A stretch of DNA of 64,000 bases, from assembly GCA_903951425.1 (NCBI GenBank), contig CAJBBX010000027.1, forward strand, positions 1 through 64,000. Direction: 5' to 3'. Position 1 is the first letter of the stretch. Each line of letters opens with the position of its first letter. The notes below the pieces were generated by a model. The model did not search any database, was not told the DNA's origin, and saw only the letters and a program-made list of their open reading frames with translations. A program made the translations under genes and the position numbers. Positions 42,999-51,222 of this stretch are shown here, in pieces. Origin of the DNA: an uncultured Chthonomonas sp. (GTDB taxonomy: Bacteria; Armatimonadota; Chthonomonadetes; Chthonomonadales; CAJBBX01).

Positions 42999-43751
42999 AT
43001 GCGCCATGCAAACAGATCAGCGTTCACCCTGGTGGAACTGCTGACAGTCATCGCCATCATCGCAGTGCTGTCCGCGTTGCTCTTCCCGGTCATGAGCAAG
43101 GCCAAGGAAGCGGCGCGGCAGACAGCCTGCTTGTCGAACATGCAGCAGATCCACACCAAGCTCAGTCTCTACCATCAGGACTACGACGCCTACCCGCCGA
43201 TGCTGCTCGGGGTGGCCGAGCGGAGTGACGGCTCGCCGTGGCAGGTCGGCGATGCAGCGCCGCCGGTCTCCGCCGGGAACGTGAAGTTCGGCTTCCTCTA
43301 CCCGGCATACATCAAGAGCGTGGCCACGTTTACGTGCCCCGACGCCGTGACGTTCAACGCCACGACCGTGACACAGGCTACATTCCCTGCCAATTCCGGT
43401 TACGCCGGCGCGGCAACCTACGGCTCGCACGGCCTCCGCTATGGCCCCGCTGGGACGCCGGTCTCCTACTACGCGGTTGACAGCTACGACACCACTCCCG
43501 GCCCGAACGGAGCCTACTGGGTTGCGTACACCCGCGATTGGAGCGGGGTGACCGCCGATACGGAGACCGATAATCCACACCAGCTGAAGTTCAACAACCC
43601 GTCGCCCGACAGGACCGTGGTCACGTGGTGCAACGCCCACGTCGCCGTGGCACACACCGAGATGTGCCCGGTCCTGCTCCTGTCAGGCACGGCGAAGCAG
43701 CTTCCTGCCAACAAGGTGCAGTCCAAGGGCTGGCTCCTGGCGTCGGACTAG
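42999..43751 (+). CDS. stand-alone pseudopilin-like protein (DUF1559-type)
   Basis: A 250-residue protein with a prepilin N-terminus: MRHANRSA, then FTLVELLTVIAIIAVLSALLFPV. The residue before the predicted cleavage is Ala rather than Gly. The C-terminal domain (ARQTACLSNMQQIHTKLSLYHQDYDAYPP) resembles the type II prepilins abundant in Planctomycetota and Armatimonadota. It sits alone, with AAGGAG 12 bases before its start, and could be an alternative pilus or pseudopilus subunit. Its end lies two bases from the convergent copA stop. Confidence 0.85.
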   Translation: MRHANRSAFTLVELLTVIAIIAVLSALLFPVMSKAKEAARQTACLSNMQQIHTKLSLYHQDYDAYPPMLLGVAERSDGSPWQVGDAAPPVSAGNVKFGFLYPAYIKSVATFTCPDAVTFNATTVTQATFPANSGYAGAATYGSHGLRYGPAGTPVSYYAVDSYDTTPGPNGAYWVAYTRDWSGVTADTETDNPHQLKFNNPSPDRTVVTWCNAHVAVAHTEMCPVLLLSGTAKQLPANKVQSKGWLLASD

Positions 43752-43753
43752 GC

Positions 43754-45919
43754 CTACCGGAACCGACGTAGCCTGAGGGAGTTGGCCACCACCGAGATCG
43801 AACTGAGGGCCATGGCGGAGGCGGCAACCATGGGGCTTAGCCGCCCCGCCGCGGCCAGCGGGATACCAAGGGCGTTGTACGCCACCGCCCAGAAGAGGTT
43901 CTGGCGGATGATGGCCGTGGTAGCTCGTGCCAGGCGTATGGCGGTCGCCGTCCCCCGCAGGTCGCCGCGAACCAGGACCACATCGGCGGCCTCCGCCGCG
44001 ATCTCCGTGCCGCCGCTGATCGCGATCCCCACATCCGCCTGAGCCAGCGCGGGGGCGTCGTTTACCCCGTCGCCCACCATGGCCACGGACATCCCGTCAG
44101 CCTGCGCCCTCTTGACGGCGTCCGCCTTGCGGCCGGGTAGCACCTGGGCATGCACCTCGTCGATACCGCACTGGAGCGCGATCGTGCGGGCAGCGGCCTC
44201 GTGGTCGCCGGTGAGCATGATGACGCGCACACCCAGCCGCTGCAGATCGGCGACGGCCTCGGCGGCGCCCGGCGCAAGACGATCGGTGACGGCGATGGCC
44301 CCGACGTGACGCCCGTCGACGGCCACATGCGCCACGCTGGCGCCTGCAGCCTCAGCCTTCGATATCTCCTGGGCCAGTCCGGCGTCAGACTGAACCCCGC
44401 AATCCGCGAACCAGCGCTGTGACCCCACCATCACGCGCCGATCGCCGACCACGCCCTGGACGCCTGAGCCGGCTTCCGACGAGAAGTCGGTCACAGGCTG
44501 CAGCGCAACGCCCTGGGACGCGCAGTAAGCCACGATCGCCCGAGCAGCAGGATGCTCCGAGGCGGCTTCCAGCGAGCCTACGAGGGCCGCCAGGGCGTGC
44601 GCTGAGGTATCGCCCGGCAGTACCGAGATGGACTGCGTGACGGCCATCTCCCCTCGTGTTAGTGTGCCGGTCTTGTCCATCAGGACCAGTCCTACACCGC
44701 CTGCCCGCTCGAGGGCGGCGCTATCCTTCACGAGGATGCCGAGTTCCGCGCCGCGACCGCCCGCCACCATCACCGCAGTGGGGGTCGCAAGCCCCATGGC
44801 GCATGGACATGCGATCACCAACACGGCGACCGTTGCCAGCAGGGCCTCGCTTGCCGCATGACCGGCGAGCATCCAGCCTATGCCCGTGAACAGAGCCGCC
44901 GCGGCAACGGCGGGCACGAAGACAGAGGCGGCCCGGTCAGCGGCGCGCTGCACAGGAGCCTTGCTGGTCAGCGACCGCTCCACCATTCGGGCGATCTGGG
45001 ACAGAACCGTATCTCGGCCGACGCGGTCGAGGCAGCAGACCAGCACGCCGCCCCGGCTGACGGAGCCGCCGATGACGCGGTCCCCAACGTCCTTCGCGAC
45101 GGGCGCTGACTCGCCGGTGACCATGCTCTCATCGACCAGCGCCCGCCCGGTGGCTACGACGCCGTCGGCCGGGACCCCGTCGCCTGGCCGCACGATGACG
45201 CGGTCGCCGGGGGCCAGTTGCTCGCAGGGCGTCTCCACCTCGCCTCCCTCGGTGATCACGGACGCCACGCGGGGGCGTAGCTCCAGCAACCTTCGGACAG
45301 AGGCCGAAGCCCGCGACCGCGCTGCCCGCTCAAGCACGCGACCCAGGAGGACCAGTGTGATGATGGTGGCGCTGGTCTCGAAGTAGGAGTGGCCGGCGTG
45401 GACCGCCACCGTCCAGACCGAGTAGCCGAACGCCACAGTTGTCCCCAGCGCCACGAGGACGTTCATGTCCGCCGTACCGTGGCGCAAGGAACGCCATGCC
45501 CCGGCATAGAAGCCCCAGCCGGCGACGAACTGCACAGGCACGGTGGCGGCCATCAGGGCCAGTTCCATCCAGAGCGGTCGGCCATGCATCCAGGCCATGC
45601 TCACCGCAACCACAGGAATGGAAAGGAAGACGGCTAGAGCCAGACGCAGCCGGACGGTGCGCTCTGAACGGCTGGCCTCCATTTCGGCTGCTCCGGAGTC
45701 GGCGTCCTCAGCCCAGGAGCCGTCGAACCCGGCGACCTCAACCGCCTCGAGCAGGGCGTCGCGGTCGGAGACCTCGGGCGTGTACTCCACCGAGGCGCGC
45801 TCCGTGGCCAGGTTCACGCAGGCCGAGGTGACGCCCGGTACGCGCTGCAGTTGCGCCTCAAGCCGTGCGACGCAGGCGGCGCATTGCAGGCCCTGTATAT
45901 CGATGTCAGCCCTTGCCAC
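43754..45919 (-). CDS. copA: copper-translocating P1B-type ATPase
   Basis: A 721-residue heavy-metal P-type ATPase. One N-terminal HMA domain has LQCAACVARL. The transmembrane metal motif is IACPCAMGLATPTAVM, the phosphorylation site DKTGTLT, the TGES loop MVTGESAP, and the HP motif SEHPAARAI. The CPC motif means Cu(I) or Ag(I) export. The GTG start lies inside the end of the NUDIX gene. It is the last gene of the signal peptidase, NUDIX, copA operon, an odd grouping. No CsoR or CueR gene was seen beside it. Confidence 0.95.
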   Translation of the reverse strand: MARADIDIQGLQCAACVARLEAQLQRVPGVTSACVNLATERASVEYTPEVSDRDALLEAVEVAGFDGSWAEDADSGAAEMEASRSERTVRLRLALAVFLSIPVVAVSMAWMHGRPLWMELALMAATVPVQFVAGWGFYAGAWRSLRHGTADMNVLVALGTTVAFGYSVWTVAVHAGHSYFETSATIITLVLLGRVLERAARSRASASVRRLLELRPRVASVITEGGEVETPCEQLAPGDRVIVRPGDGVPADGVVATGRALVDESMVTGESAPVAKDVGDRVIGGSVSRGGVLVCCLDRVGRDTVLSQIARMVERSLTSKAPVQRAADRAASVFVPAVAAAALFTGIGWMLAGHAASEALLATVAVLVIACPCAMGLATPTAVMVAGGRGAELGILVKDSAALERAGGVGLVLMDKTGTLTRGEMAVTQSISVLPGDTSAHALAALVGSLEAASEHPAARAIVAYCASQGVALQPVTDFSSEAGSGVQGVVGDRRVMVGSQRWFADCGVQSDAGLAQEISKAEAAGASVAHVAVDGRHVGAIAVTDRLAPGAAEAVADLQRLGVRVIMLTGDHEAAARTIALQCGIDEVHAQVLPGRKADAVKRAQADGMSVAMVGDGVNDAPALAQADVGIAISGGTEIAAEAADVVLVRGDLRGTATAIRLARATTAIIRQNLFWAVAYNALGIPLAAAGRLSPMVAASAMALSSISVVANSLRLRRFR

Positions 45920-46409
45920 GCTGCGTCCCCCTTACTCGCTGCTCCAGCGCCGCGGCAGCCTCAGCCGCATGGCGGAACATCGCTGCCATCAGGCTATCCC
46001 ATCTCCAGTACAGTCCCTCGACATCGGCAGGATCAACCTCAGCCGCCCCGAGCGACTCGGAGCCCGCCGGGATCGGTCCAACGGAGGAGACCACGCCAAC
46101 AAACGCAGGCACTACCGATGTCCCGCTCGAAGAGACGAGGCGATAGACGCCCAGTCGCTCGATAGCGCACAGTGCCGCGCCGGCCTCCTCGGCGGTCTCG
46201 CGGTAGGCCGCTGCCAGGTCGGTCTCGCCGGGCTCCAGATGACCGCTAGGCGTACACCAGCCCCGCGGCACGTGTCCAAGTACGAACCGACCCAGTCGCC
46301 ATGCAAAGACCACTACAGCCGCCGGTGCGGGCCGGTACGCCGGCGCTTCGCCCAGGGCGAAGGTCACCGTGCGGCCGTCCCAGCAGGCGGTCGGCAGGGG
46401 CAAGGTCAT
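45906..46409 (-). CDS. NUDIX hydrolase
   Basis: A 167-residue protein with a complete Nudix box at residues 56-78 (GHLEPGETDLAAAYRETAEEAGA), the Mg-binding site for cleaving nucleoside diphosphate-linked substrates. A WCTPSGH segment leads into it. The C-terminal ~40 residues (WDSLMAAMFRHAAEAAA) are helical. ATG 46409 overlaps the signal peptidase stop, and its end overlaps copA by 14 bases. The substrate cannot be predicted. Confidence 0.9.
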   Translation of the reverse strand: MTLPLPTACWDGRTVTFALGEAPAYRPAPAAVVVFAWRLGRFVLGHVPRGWCTPSGHLEPGETDLAAAYRETAEEAGAALCAIERLGVYRLVSSSGTSVVPAFVGVVSSVGPIPAGSESLGAAEVDPADVEGLYWRWDSLMAAMFRHAAEAAAALEQRVRGTQRGKG

Positions 46410-46873
46410 TGCGGGCCGCCCTGTGGAACCTTGCAGACCAGCCGGCCAACGACGGCATCAACCGGCACGGGCCCGAATGCCCGGCTGTCGTCCGATTCGC
46501 GCCGATTATCCCCCAGGGCCACAAGCCGCCCCGCAGGCACCGTCAGGCAGGACGGCGCAGAGCCGACAGGCGGACGCTCGAACAGGTCGCGCACCCTTGC
46601 GAACGCTGCCGCATCGACCGGTTCGAGGGTATCGCCGGGTAGCGCCACCACGCGCTTAACCAGCGACTCGTTGCCCTGGGTGAACACGATGACATCGCCG
46701 CGGCGAAGGTCACGCCCCCGTACTGCCGTGTCGACCAGGACCACCTGACCGTTCATCAGCCCCGGAGCCATGGACTGGCCGTCCACCACGGTCACGCGAA
46801 AGCGGGCCGCCAGCAACACAACCGCCAGGGTCAGCGCGGCAACAACGACCAGTCGTCTGGCAACACGTGGCAT
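46406..46873 (-). CDS. lepB: signal peptidase I, short form
   Basis: A 155-residue S26 peptidase that removes Sec signal peptides at the outer face of the membrane. A single N-terminal membrane helix (LVVVAALTLAVVLLAA) precedes the catalytic Ser34 (GQSMAPG) and Lys73 (ESLVKRVVALPGD). The box E-type motif ALGDNRRESDDSRAFGPV is intact. It is shorter than E. coli LepB, matching the compact Gram-positive type. ATG 46873 has GAGGGATGC upstream. It opens the lepB, NUDIX, copA operon and is divergent from the sigma-factor operon. Confidence 0.92.
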   Translation of the reverse strand: MPRVARRLVVVAALTLAVVLLAARFRVTVVDGQSMAPGLMNGQVVLVDTAVRGRDLRRGDVIVFTQGNESLVKRVVALPGDTLEPVDAAAFARVRDLFERPPVGSAPSCLTVPAGRLVALGDNRRESDDSRAFGPVPVDAVVGRLVCKVPQGGPQ

Positions 46874-46997
46874 CGCGGAGCATCCCTCGGCGCTAGTTAT
46901 GGCGTAGAATGGGGAGGCGGCCCCACGCCACCATACCCTACCGCCTCGGGCTTGGGTTCCCTTTGCCGGAAGCGGCGCACAGGCAGGAGTTGGTTGA

Positions 46998-47489
46998 ATG
47001 ACCCACGAGCAGTTCATGCAGTATGCACCCTACGCAGGCCTCATCGGCCTCGTCCTTGCCGTTGCCGCAGTAGTGGGCCTGGCGCTCTGCCATGGCCGGC
47101 TGACCCACTTGCGCGCCTCGCTGGCGGAAGCGCTTGGCGAACCCGGCGCCGGCAACATCGAGGAGACGCTACTAAGGCACACCAGTGCGGTGGCGGAGTT
47201 GCGATCGGACCTGGCTCGCCTCCAGCGCGAGCACTCACTGCTGAGCGACCGCGCCTCCCACGGCATCAGCCATGTCGGCCTCCTGCACTATGACGCCTTC
47301 GATGACGTCGGCGGGCAGCAGAGCTACTCCGCGGTCCTGCTCGATGACCACCGTGATGGCCTGGCCATCACGTCGATCTTCAGCCGAACGAGCGTGCGGG
47401 TCTACGCCAAGCGCATCGAGGGCGGACAGGCCACACAGCCTCTGAGCGACGAGGAGGACGCGGCGTTGCGGCAGGCCGGCGGGAAGTAG
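46998..47489 (+). CDS. DUF4446-family membrane protein
   Basis: A 163-residue protein with one N-terminal membrane helix (YAGLIGLVLAVAAVVGLAL), a coiled-coil-like region (VAELRSDLARLQREHSLL) and the DUF4446 core: LLHYDAFDDVGGQQSYS, LLDDHRDGLAITSIFSRTSVRVYAK. DUF4446 has no established function. It precedes the sigma factor gene by two bases and is likely co-transcribed. A TAGAAT element at 46905-46910 may be the -10 box. Confidence 0.88.
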   Translation: MTHEQFMQYAPYAGLIGLVLAVAAVVGLALCHGRLTHLRASLAEALGEPGAGNIEETLLRHTSAVAELRSDLARLQREHSLLSDRASHGISHVGLLHYDAFDDVGGQQSYSAVLLDDHRDGLAITSIFSRTSVRVYAKRIEGGQATQPLSDEEDAALRQAGGK

Positions 47490-47491
47490 CC

Positions 47492-48118
47492 ATGGCCCAA
47501 CCCGGCGACCAGCCCCCGCGCACCAACGCGGAGCGCGCACAAGAACCCGACGACATGCTGCTGATCCAGCGGACCCGGGAGGGCGACCGGACGGCATTCG
47601 ACCAGCTGATCCGGCGCCACGAGCGCCGCGTCTACAACCTCGCCTACCGGCTGTGCGGCAACCCGGATGACGCCGCCGATGTCGCCGCCGACGCTTTTGT
47701 CAGGGTCTACAACTCGCTGGCCAGCTTCCGCGGCGACGCCTCGTTCCTCACCTGGATCTACCGCATCACCACCAACATCTACCTGGACGCTCGCAAGAGG
47801 AAGCGTGCGCGGCCGCAGGTCTCGCTGGATGAGTTGGTTGAGATGGACGACTCCGCCATCACCCGGCAGTATGAAGACCATGCGCCCCTGCCCGGTGAAG
47901 TCGCCGAACTCAACGAGCGCGGCCGCGCCCTGCAGGACGCCGTAAGCCGTCTGCCGGACTACCAGCGCGTCATGGTCGTGATGTACCACGTCGAGGGCAA
48001 GTCCTACGAGGAGATCGCGGCGGCGGCGGGCCTGCCCATCGGCACCGTGAAGTCGCGGCTGAACCGCGCCCGGTTGGCGCTGCGCGACCTGCTCAAGGAC
48101 CAGATGGAACTCTTCTAG
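47492..48118 (+). CDS. ECF-type RNA polymerase sigma factor
   Basis: A 208-residue sigma factor. Region 2 (about 25-95) has FDQLIRRHERRVYNLAYRL and the -10 recognition stretch VRVYNSLASFRGDASFLTW. Region 4 (about 140-200) has a helix-turn-helix with SYEEIAAAAGLPIGTVKSRL. A poorly conserved linker (SITRQYEDHAPLPGE region) lies between. It directs polymerase to a stress or envelope regulon. A zinc-finger anti-sigma gene 92 bases downstream on the same strand is its probable inhibitor. Confidence 0.95.
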   Translation: MAQPGDQPPRTNAERAQEPDDMLLIQRTREGDRTAFDQLIRRHERRVYNLAYRLCGNPDDAADVAADAFVRVYNSLASFRGDASFLTWIYRITTNIYLDARKRKRARPQVSLDELVEMDDSAITRQYEDHAPLPGEVAELNERGRALQDAVSRLPDYQRVMVVMYHVEGKSYEEIAAAAGLPIGTVKSRLNRARLALRDLLKDQMELF

Positions 48119-48210
48119 GCGGCGCGTCGTCCAAAGCCACAGACGCCGTAGGAGCGTCGAGCTGTCAGCCCGAATGGCTGAGGCGCAACGGCAAGGTTGG
48201 GCTACTCACA

Positions 48211-48897
48211 ATGAAATGCGATAGAGCGCTGGAACTGGTATCGGCTTACTGCGAAGGCGGCCTCGGGGTTGCCCTCTCGGTGCCTTTCGAGGCGCATCTG
48301 GCCGGTTGCGACGGTTGCCGGGCGGCGGCCGACGATGTGGCGCGGCTGCATAGGGGCCTCAGCGCCCTTCCCCTGGTCTCTGCTCCCGACGCCCTCCGCG
48401 TGGAGATCTGGCGCCGCATCGACGTGGCCGAACGGCCTGCTGTTCCTGCTCGTCGATTCGTCTGGCGCCTTGGTCCAGCCCGGATCGCCGTGGCTGCCGC
48501 CGGCGCCGCCCTCATCGTCGCGTTGGCAGGCCGCACGGTGTTGCCGGGCGCCTTCCGATCCGCGGGATGGTCCCACTGGCTCACAGGCGGGCAGACTGCC
48601 CGCCTCCAGCCGCAAGCGTCCGGTGTGCCCTTCGCCGCAGGCGCAATCTCGTTGCAGACGGACAAGGCGGGCGTGACCCTCTCGGTTCCTGTGACCAACA
48701 CGTCGAAGTCGCCCGTGGTCTTCTCGGCATCGGTGGCGCAGGGCGACGGCGACGATGCACCGACCGTCACAGTGCCCCCCGGCATGTCTGCCGTTCTGTC
48801 CGCCTCTGTCGCCGACGGGTCTAATGCTACCCGGCTCAACGTCCGCTGGAAGCAGGGCCCCGTTACCGGCGTGGCTGAGTACAGCCCGCGGCGGTAA
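48211..48897 (+). CDS. zinc-finger anti-sigma factor
   Basis: A 228-residue membrane protein. The cytoplasmic N-terminus has the ZAS motif H-x3-C-x2-C at His29, Cys33 and Cys36 (EAHLAGCDGC), which holds the ECF sigma factor. A membrane helix (IAVAAAGAALIVALAG, about 90-107) is followed by an extracytoplasmic beta-rich domain (~110-228) that could sense stress. It sits 92 bases after the sigma gene, an interval with two small hairpins (GACGC/GCGTC at 48142-48158; TCAGCC/GGCTGA at 48165-48181). Confidence 0.9.
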   Translation: MKCDRALELVSAYCEGGLGVALSVPFEAHLAGCDGCRAAADDVARLHRGLSALPLVSAPDALRVEIWRRIDVAERPAVPARRFVWRLGPARIAVAAAGAALIVALAGRTVLPGAFRSAGWSHWLTGGQTARLQPQASGVPFAAGAISLQTDKAGVTLSVPVTNTSKSPVVFSASVAQGDGDDAPTVTVPPGMSAVLSASVADGSNATRLNVRWKQGPVTGVAEYSPRR

Positions 48898-48904
48898 CCG
48901 GCGC

Positions 48905-49198
48905 TCAGCGCTTGACGGGGGCGTTCGATGCAGCAGTCGGCGCAGATGGCTTCGGCTTGATGGTTACCAGGGTCACCAGACGGTCGCCGGCCTCGTCCTT
49001 CTTCAGGTGCGCCGTCACCCACTGCCCCACCGCCAGCGCCCCGAGCGGGACGTCGCGGCCCTCCTTGCGCACCCGAGGCGCATCGTGCCATAGGGCGGCG
49101 TGGGCCTCCCCCGATAAGCTGACGATGACGATCTTACACCCTGTAACGTCAACCAGCGTGATGCGGCCGGTCACCGTGGGACGCGACCGCTCACGCAA
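48905..49198 (-). CDS. small protein of unknown function, last gene of exported-protein operon
   Basis: A 97-residue protein of beta-strand and basic tail character (TGRITLVDVTGCKIVIVSLSG, WVTAHLKKDEAGDRLV). No family recognised, no signal peptide. It uses TTG at 49198 as start, weakly supported by AGGGG directly before; a GTG at 49174 is an alternative. The frame starts three bases after the preceding gene's stop and faces the anti-sigma gene convergently. It resembles a small OB- or SH3-like fold, but this is a guess. Confidence 0.5.
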   Translation of the reverse strand: MRERSRPTVTGRITLVDVTGCKIVIVSLSGEAHAALWHDAPRVRKEGRDVPLGALAVGQWVTAHLKKDEAGDRLVTLVTIKPKPSAPTAASNAPVKR

Positions 49199-49201
49199 CC
49201 C

Positions 49202-49780
49202 CTAGGCGCCCTGCTTCGTGTCAGCTACTCCAACCGCCATGATGCGCCCGTTCGGCAGGAGCCTCGGAGCCACCGAGACACGGCTGCCTGCCGGGAAGTC
49301 ACCTGACTCCGCCGGCTTGCCGGCCTTGCGCCAGGCTGTCGTGGCCGTCACACGGTAGCGAATTGGGGCAGAATCGGGCCCTTCTTCCGCCACCAGGTCA
49401 GCGTCGGTCACCTCTTTCAGTGTCACCTCGGCGACCTGCGTACGCAACCGCGCGAGCCATGTCCAGGAAGCGCGGTCAGCCAAATCGTGGAGTACGTAGG
49501 GCTGCGTTGCGGACGGGCGATATCGGACCGTTACGGCGTCGCCGGACGCGAAATCTGCGAGCTGCGCTGTCCGCTTGGCTTTCAGCAGCAGCGTGGACGG
49601 TGCCGCAGCAAAACTCAGCGACCCGCCCGAGGCCGTGCGCAATGTGACCGTATGGCGTTCTTGATCGATGGAAGCCAGCGTGCCCTGAGCTACGTTGCGA
49701 GAAGATTGGGCCAGAGTGACGGGCCGGCACCCCCAGAGAAGGAGGGCCAGCCCAATTGCTACCGGACGTTGCGAGTTCAC
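49202..49780 (-). CDS. exported protein of unknown function
   Basis: A 192-residue protein with an N-terminal signal (MNSQRPVAIGLALLLWGC). The Cys18 after LLWG could be a lipobox, though Trp at -2 is atypical; a second cleavage possibility is TLA-Q. The mature part has repeating beta-strand patterns (GTLASIDQERHTVTLRT, DAVTVRYRPSATQPYV, GSRVSVAPRLLPNGR). The organisation is like small OB-type periplasmic proteins. It starts with GTG seven bases after the Met-rich protein gene. Confidence 0.6.
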   Translation of the reverse strand: MNSQRPVAIGLALLLWGCRPVTLAQSSRNVAQGTLASIDQERHTVTLRTASGGSLSFAAAPSTLLLKAKRTAQLADFASGDAVTVRYRPSATQPYVLHDLADRASWTWLARLRTQVAEVTLKEVTDADLVAEEGPDSAPIRYRVTATTAWRKAGKPAESGDFPAGSRVSVAPRLLPNGRIMAVGVADTKQGA

Positions 49781-49787
49781 GCCGCCG

Positions 49788-50612
49788 TCACGGGCGACGG
49801 CCTCCGCCCTGCCCCGCCTGCCCCATGGCCTGCTGGGCGTTCTGCATGAGCTGCCCGACCATCTGCTGGCGCTGATCGGCCGGCAGGCTGCTCCACATCT
49901 GGATACCCGCGCGCATCATGTTGCCCATAAACTGCGAACGCGTGCCGGGGTCCATGTTCATGAACATCTGCATGCTGTGGGACATGGCCTGGGCCAGCTG
50001 GTCCGGGCTCATCTCCATCATCAGGGCCATCTGCTGCTTCTGCAGATCGAAGAAGCGGTCGGCCGTGGTGGCGCCGCCGGCCGACCCGCCGGCGCTGGTG
50101 GCGTAGATGACATACAGCGGGGTCGTCGTGAACCGCTGGCCCTGAAGCTCATCAGCGAAGTTCGCCGGGACCGGGAAATCCTTTGAGTAGAGCGTCGCCC
50201 GTCGGGTACGGTTGTTCTCGACCACAAGGCCGGTCTGTTCCAGCACGTCCAGCGCACGGACCGCTGTGCAGAGCTTGTCGGCGGAGGGTACGGCGTTGGC
50301 CTCTGCCTGCTGGCGGTACGCCTTGCGCCACGCAGACCCCTTCATGCCCGCCACAAGCGCATCCAGAGCGTCCTCGATGCGCGCGGCGTTGGGTTCGGCG
50401 GGCTTGGCGGCTACCGCCAGGAACGGATCGACGACGATTGTCACATTGAGACGCGTGGCGAGGTTGTCGGCCACCGCCTTGAGCTCCGTGTTGTAGTTCC
50501 GCTTCGCCGAGCCCGCGCCCGGGGCCTGCTGCGTTTGGGCCGGCAGCGCCACCGAGAGGGCGCACGCGGCAGCCGCGGCGAACCACCGTGCGACAGCAAA
50601 TGGCCTAGCCAT
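49788..50612 (-). CDS. exported protein with Met-rich C-terminal tail
   Basis: A 274-residue protein with a Sec signal peptide (ARWFAAAAACALSVALPAQT, cleavage near PAQ). The first mature domain (LKAVADNLATRLNVTIVVDP, IEDALDALVAGM) looks like a secretin/TonB short N-terminal (STN) fold. The C-terminal 72 residues contain 16 Met (patterns ALMMEM, MQMFMNM, GNMMR), which is extremely rich. Met-rich periplasmic segments often bind Cu(I). ATG 50612 has AAGGAG six bases upstream. It belongs to the minus-strand operon with two cyclophilins. Function unknown. Confidence 0.65.
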   Translation of the reverse strand: MARPFAVARWFAAAAACALSVALPAQTQQAPGAGSAKRNYNTELKAVADNLATRLNVTIVVDPFLAVAAKPAEPNAARIEDALDALVAGMKGSAWRKAYRQQAEANAVPSADKLCTAVRALDVLEQTGLVVENNRTRRATLYSKDFPVPANFADELQGQRFTTTPLYVIYATSAGGSAGGATTADRFFDLQKQQMALMMEMSPDQLAQAMSHSMQMFMNMDPGTRSQFMGNMMRAGIQMWSSLPADQRQQMVGQLMQNAQQAMGQAGQGGGRRP

Positions 50613-50671
50613 GTCCATCTCCTTGCCGGACGCATGCCGCCCGGACTGCATCGATCACGTTCGGGCCGATG

Positions 50672-51211
50672 CTACTTCAAGACGCGGATGCTGACGATCT
50701 TGTCGCCGCGCTTGATCTGCTTCACCAGGGCCATGCCTTTGGTCACCTTGCCGAAGACACAGTAGTCACCGTCGAGTTGGTGGTTGGGGCCCAGGTTAAT
50801 GAACCACTGGCTGTCACCCGTGGCCGAGCGCGGGGCGGAGAGCGCCATGCCCAGCGAACCGGTCTCATGGGTGCGCGAGTTTACCTCGAACGGGATGTTC
50901 CTGCCGGAGCCTCCCGAGCCGATCATGGGCCCGTCGATCCCCTCAGTCCTCGTCTTGGGGTCGCCCGCCTGCACCACGAAGCCCGGTTCCACTCGGTGGA
51001 TCAGGATCCCGTCGTAGAACTTCTTGCGGCACAGGTCGACGATGTGCGCGGTTGTCTTCGGGGCCTCCTTGGCATAGAGCTCAAGGGTTACCTTGCCACG
51101 GTCAGCGACGGTCATTTCGAGCTTCGGATTGGCCGCAGGACCGGCCCACGCAGCCAGACCAAGGGCTGCAGCCGGCACGGCCACCGTAGCGAAACGGAGG
51201 AATGACTTCAT
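50672..51211 (-). CDS. exported cyclophilin-type peptidyl-prolyl isomerase
   Basis: A 179-residue cyclophilin with a signal peptide (FATVAVPAAALGLAAWAG). Active-site residues are present: Arg in LIHRVEPGF, Phe and Gln in GFVVQAGDP, and Phe in QWFINLG. The LDGDYCVFGKV ending is typical. It catalyses cis-trans isomerisation of prolyl bonds in exported proteins. The ATG has AAGGAA upstream and starts 11 bases after a second cyclophilin gene, so both are made together. Confidence 0.93.
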   Translation of the reverse strand: MKSFLRFATVAVPAAALGLAAWAGPAANPKLEMTVADRGKVTLELYAKEAPKTTAHIVDLCRKKFYDGILIHRVEPGFVVQAGDPKTRTEGIDGPMIGSGGSGRNIPFEVNSRTHETGSLGMALSAPRSATGDSQWFINLGPNHQLDGDYCVFGKVTKGMALVKQIKRGDKIVSIRVLK

Positions 51212-51222
51212 GTGGGCGTTCC

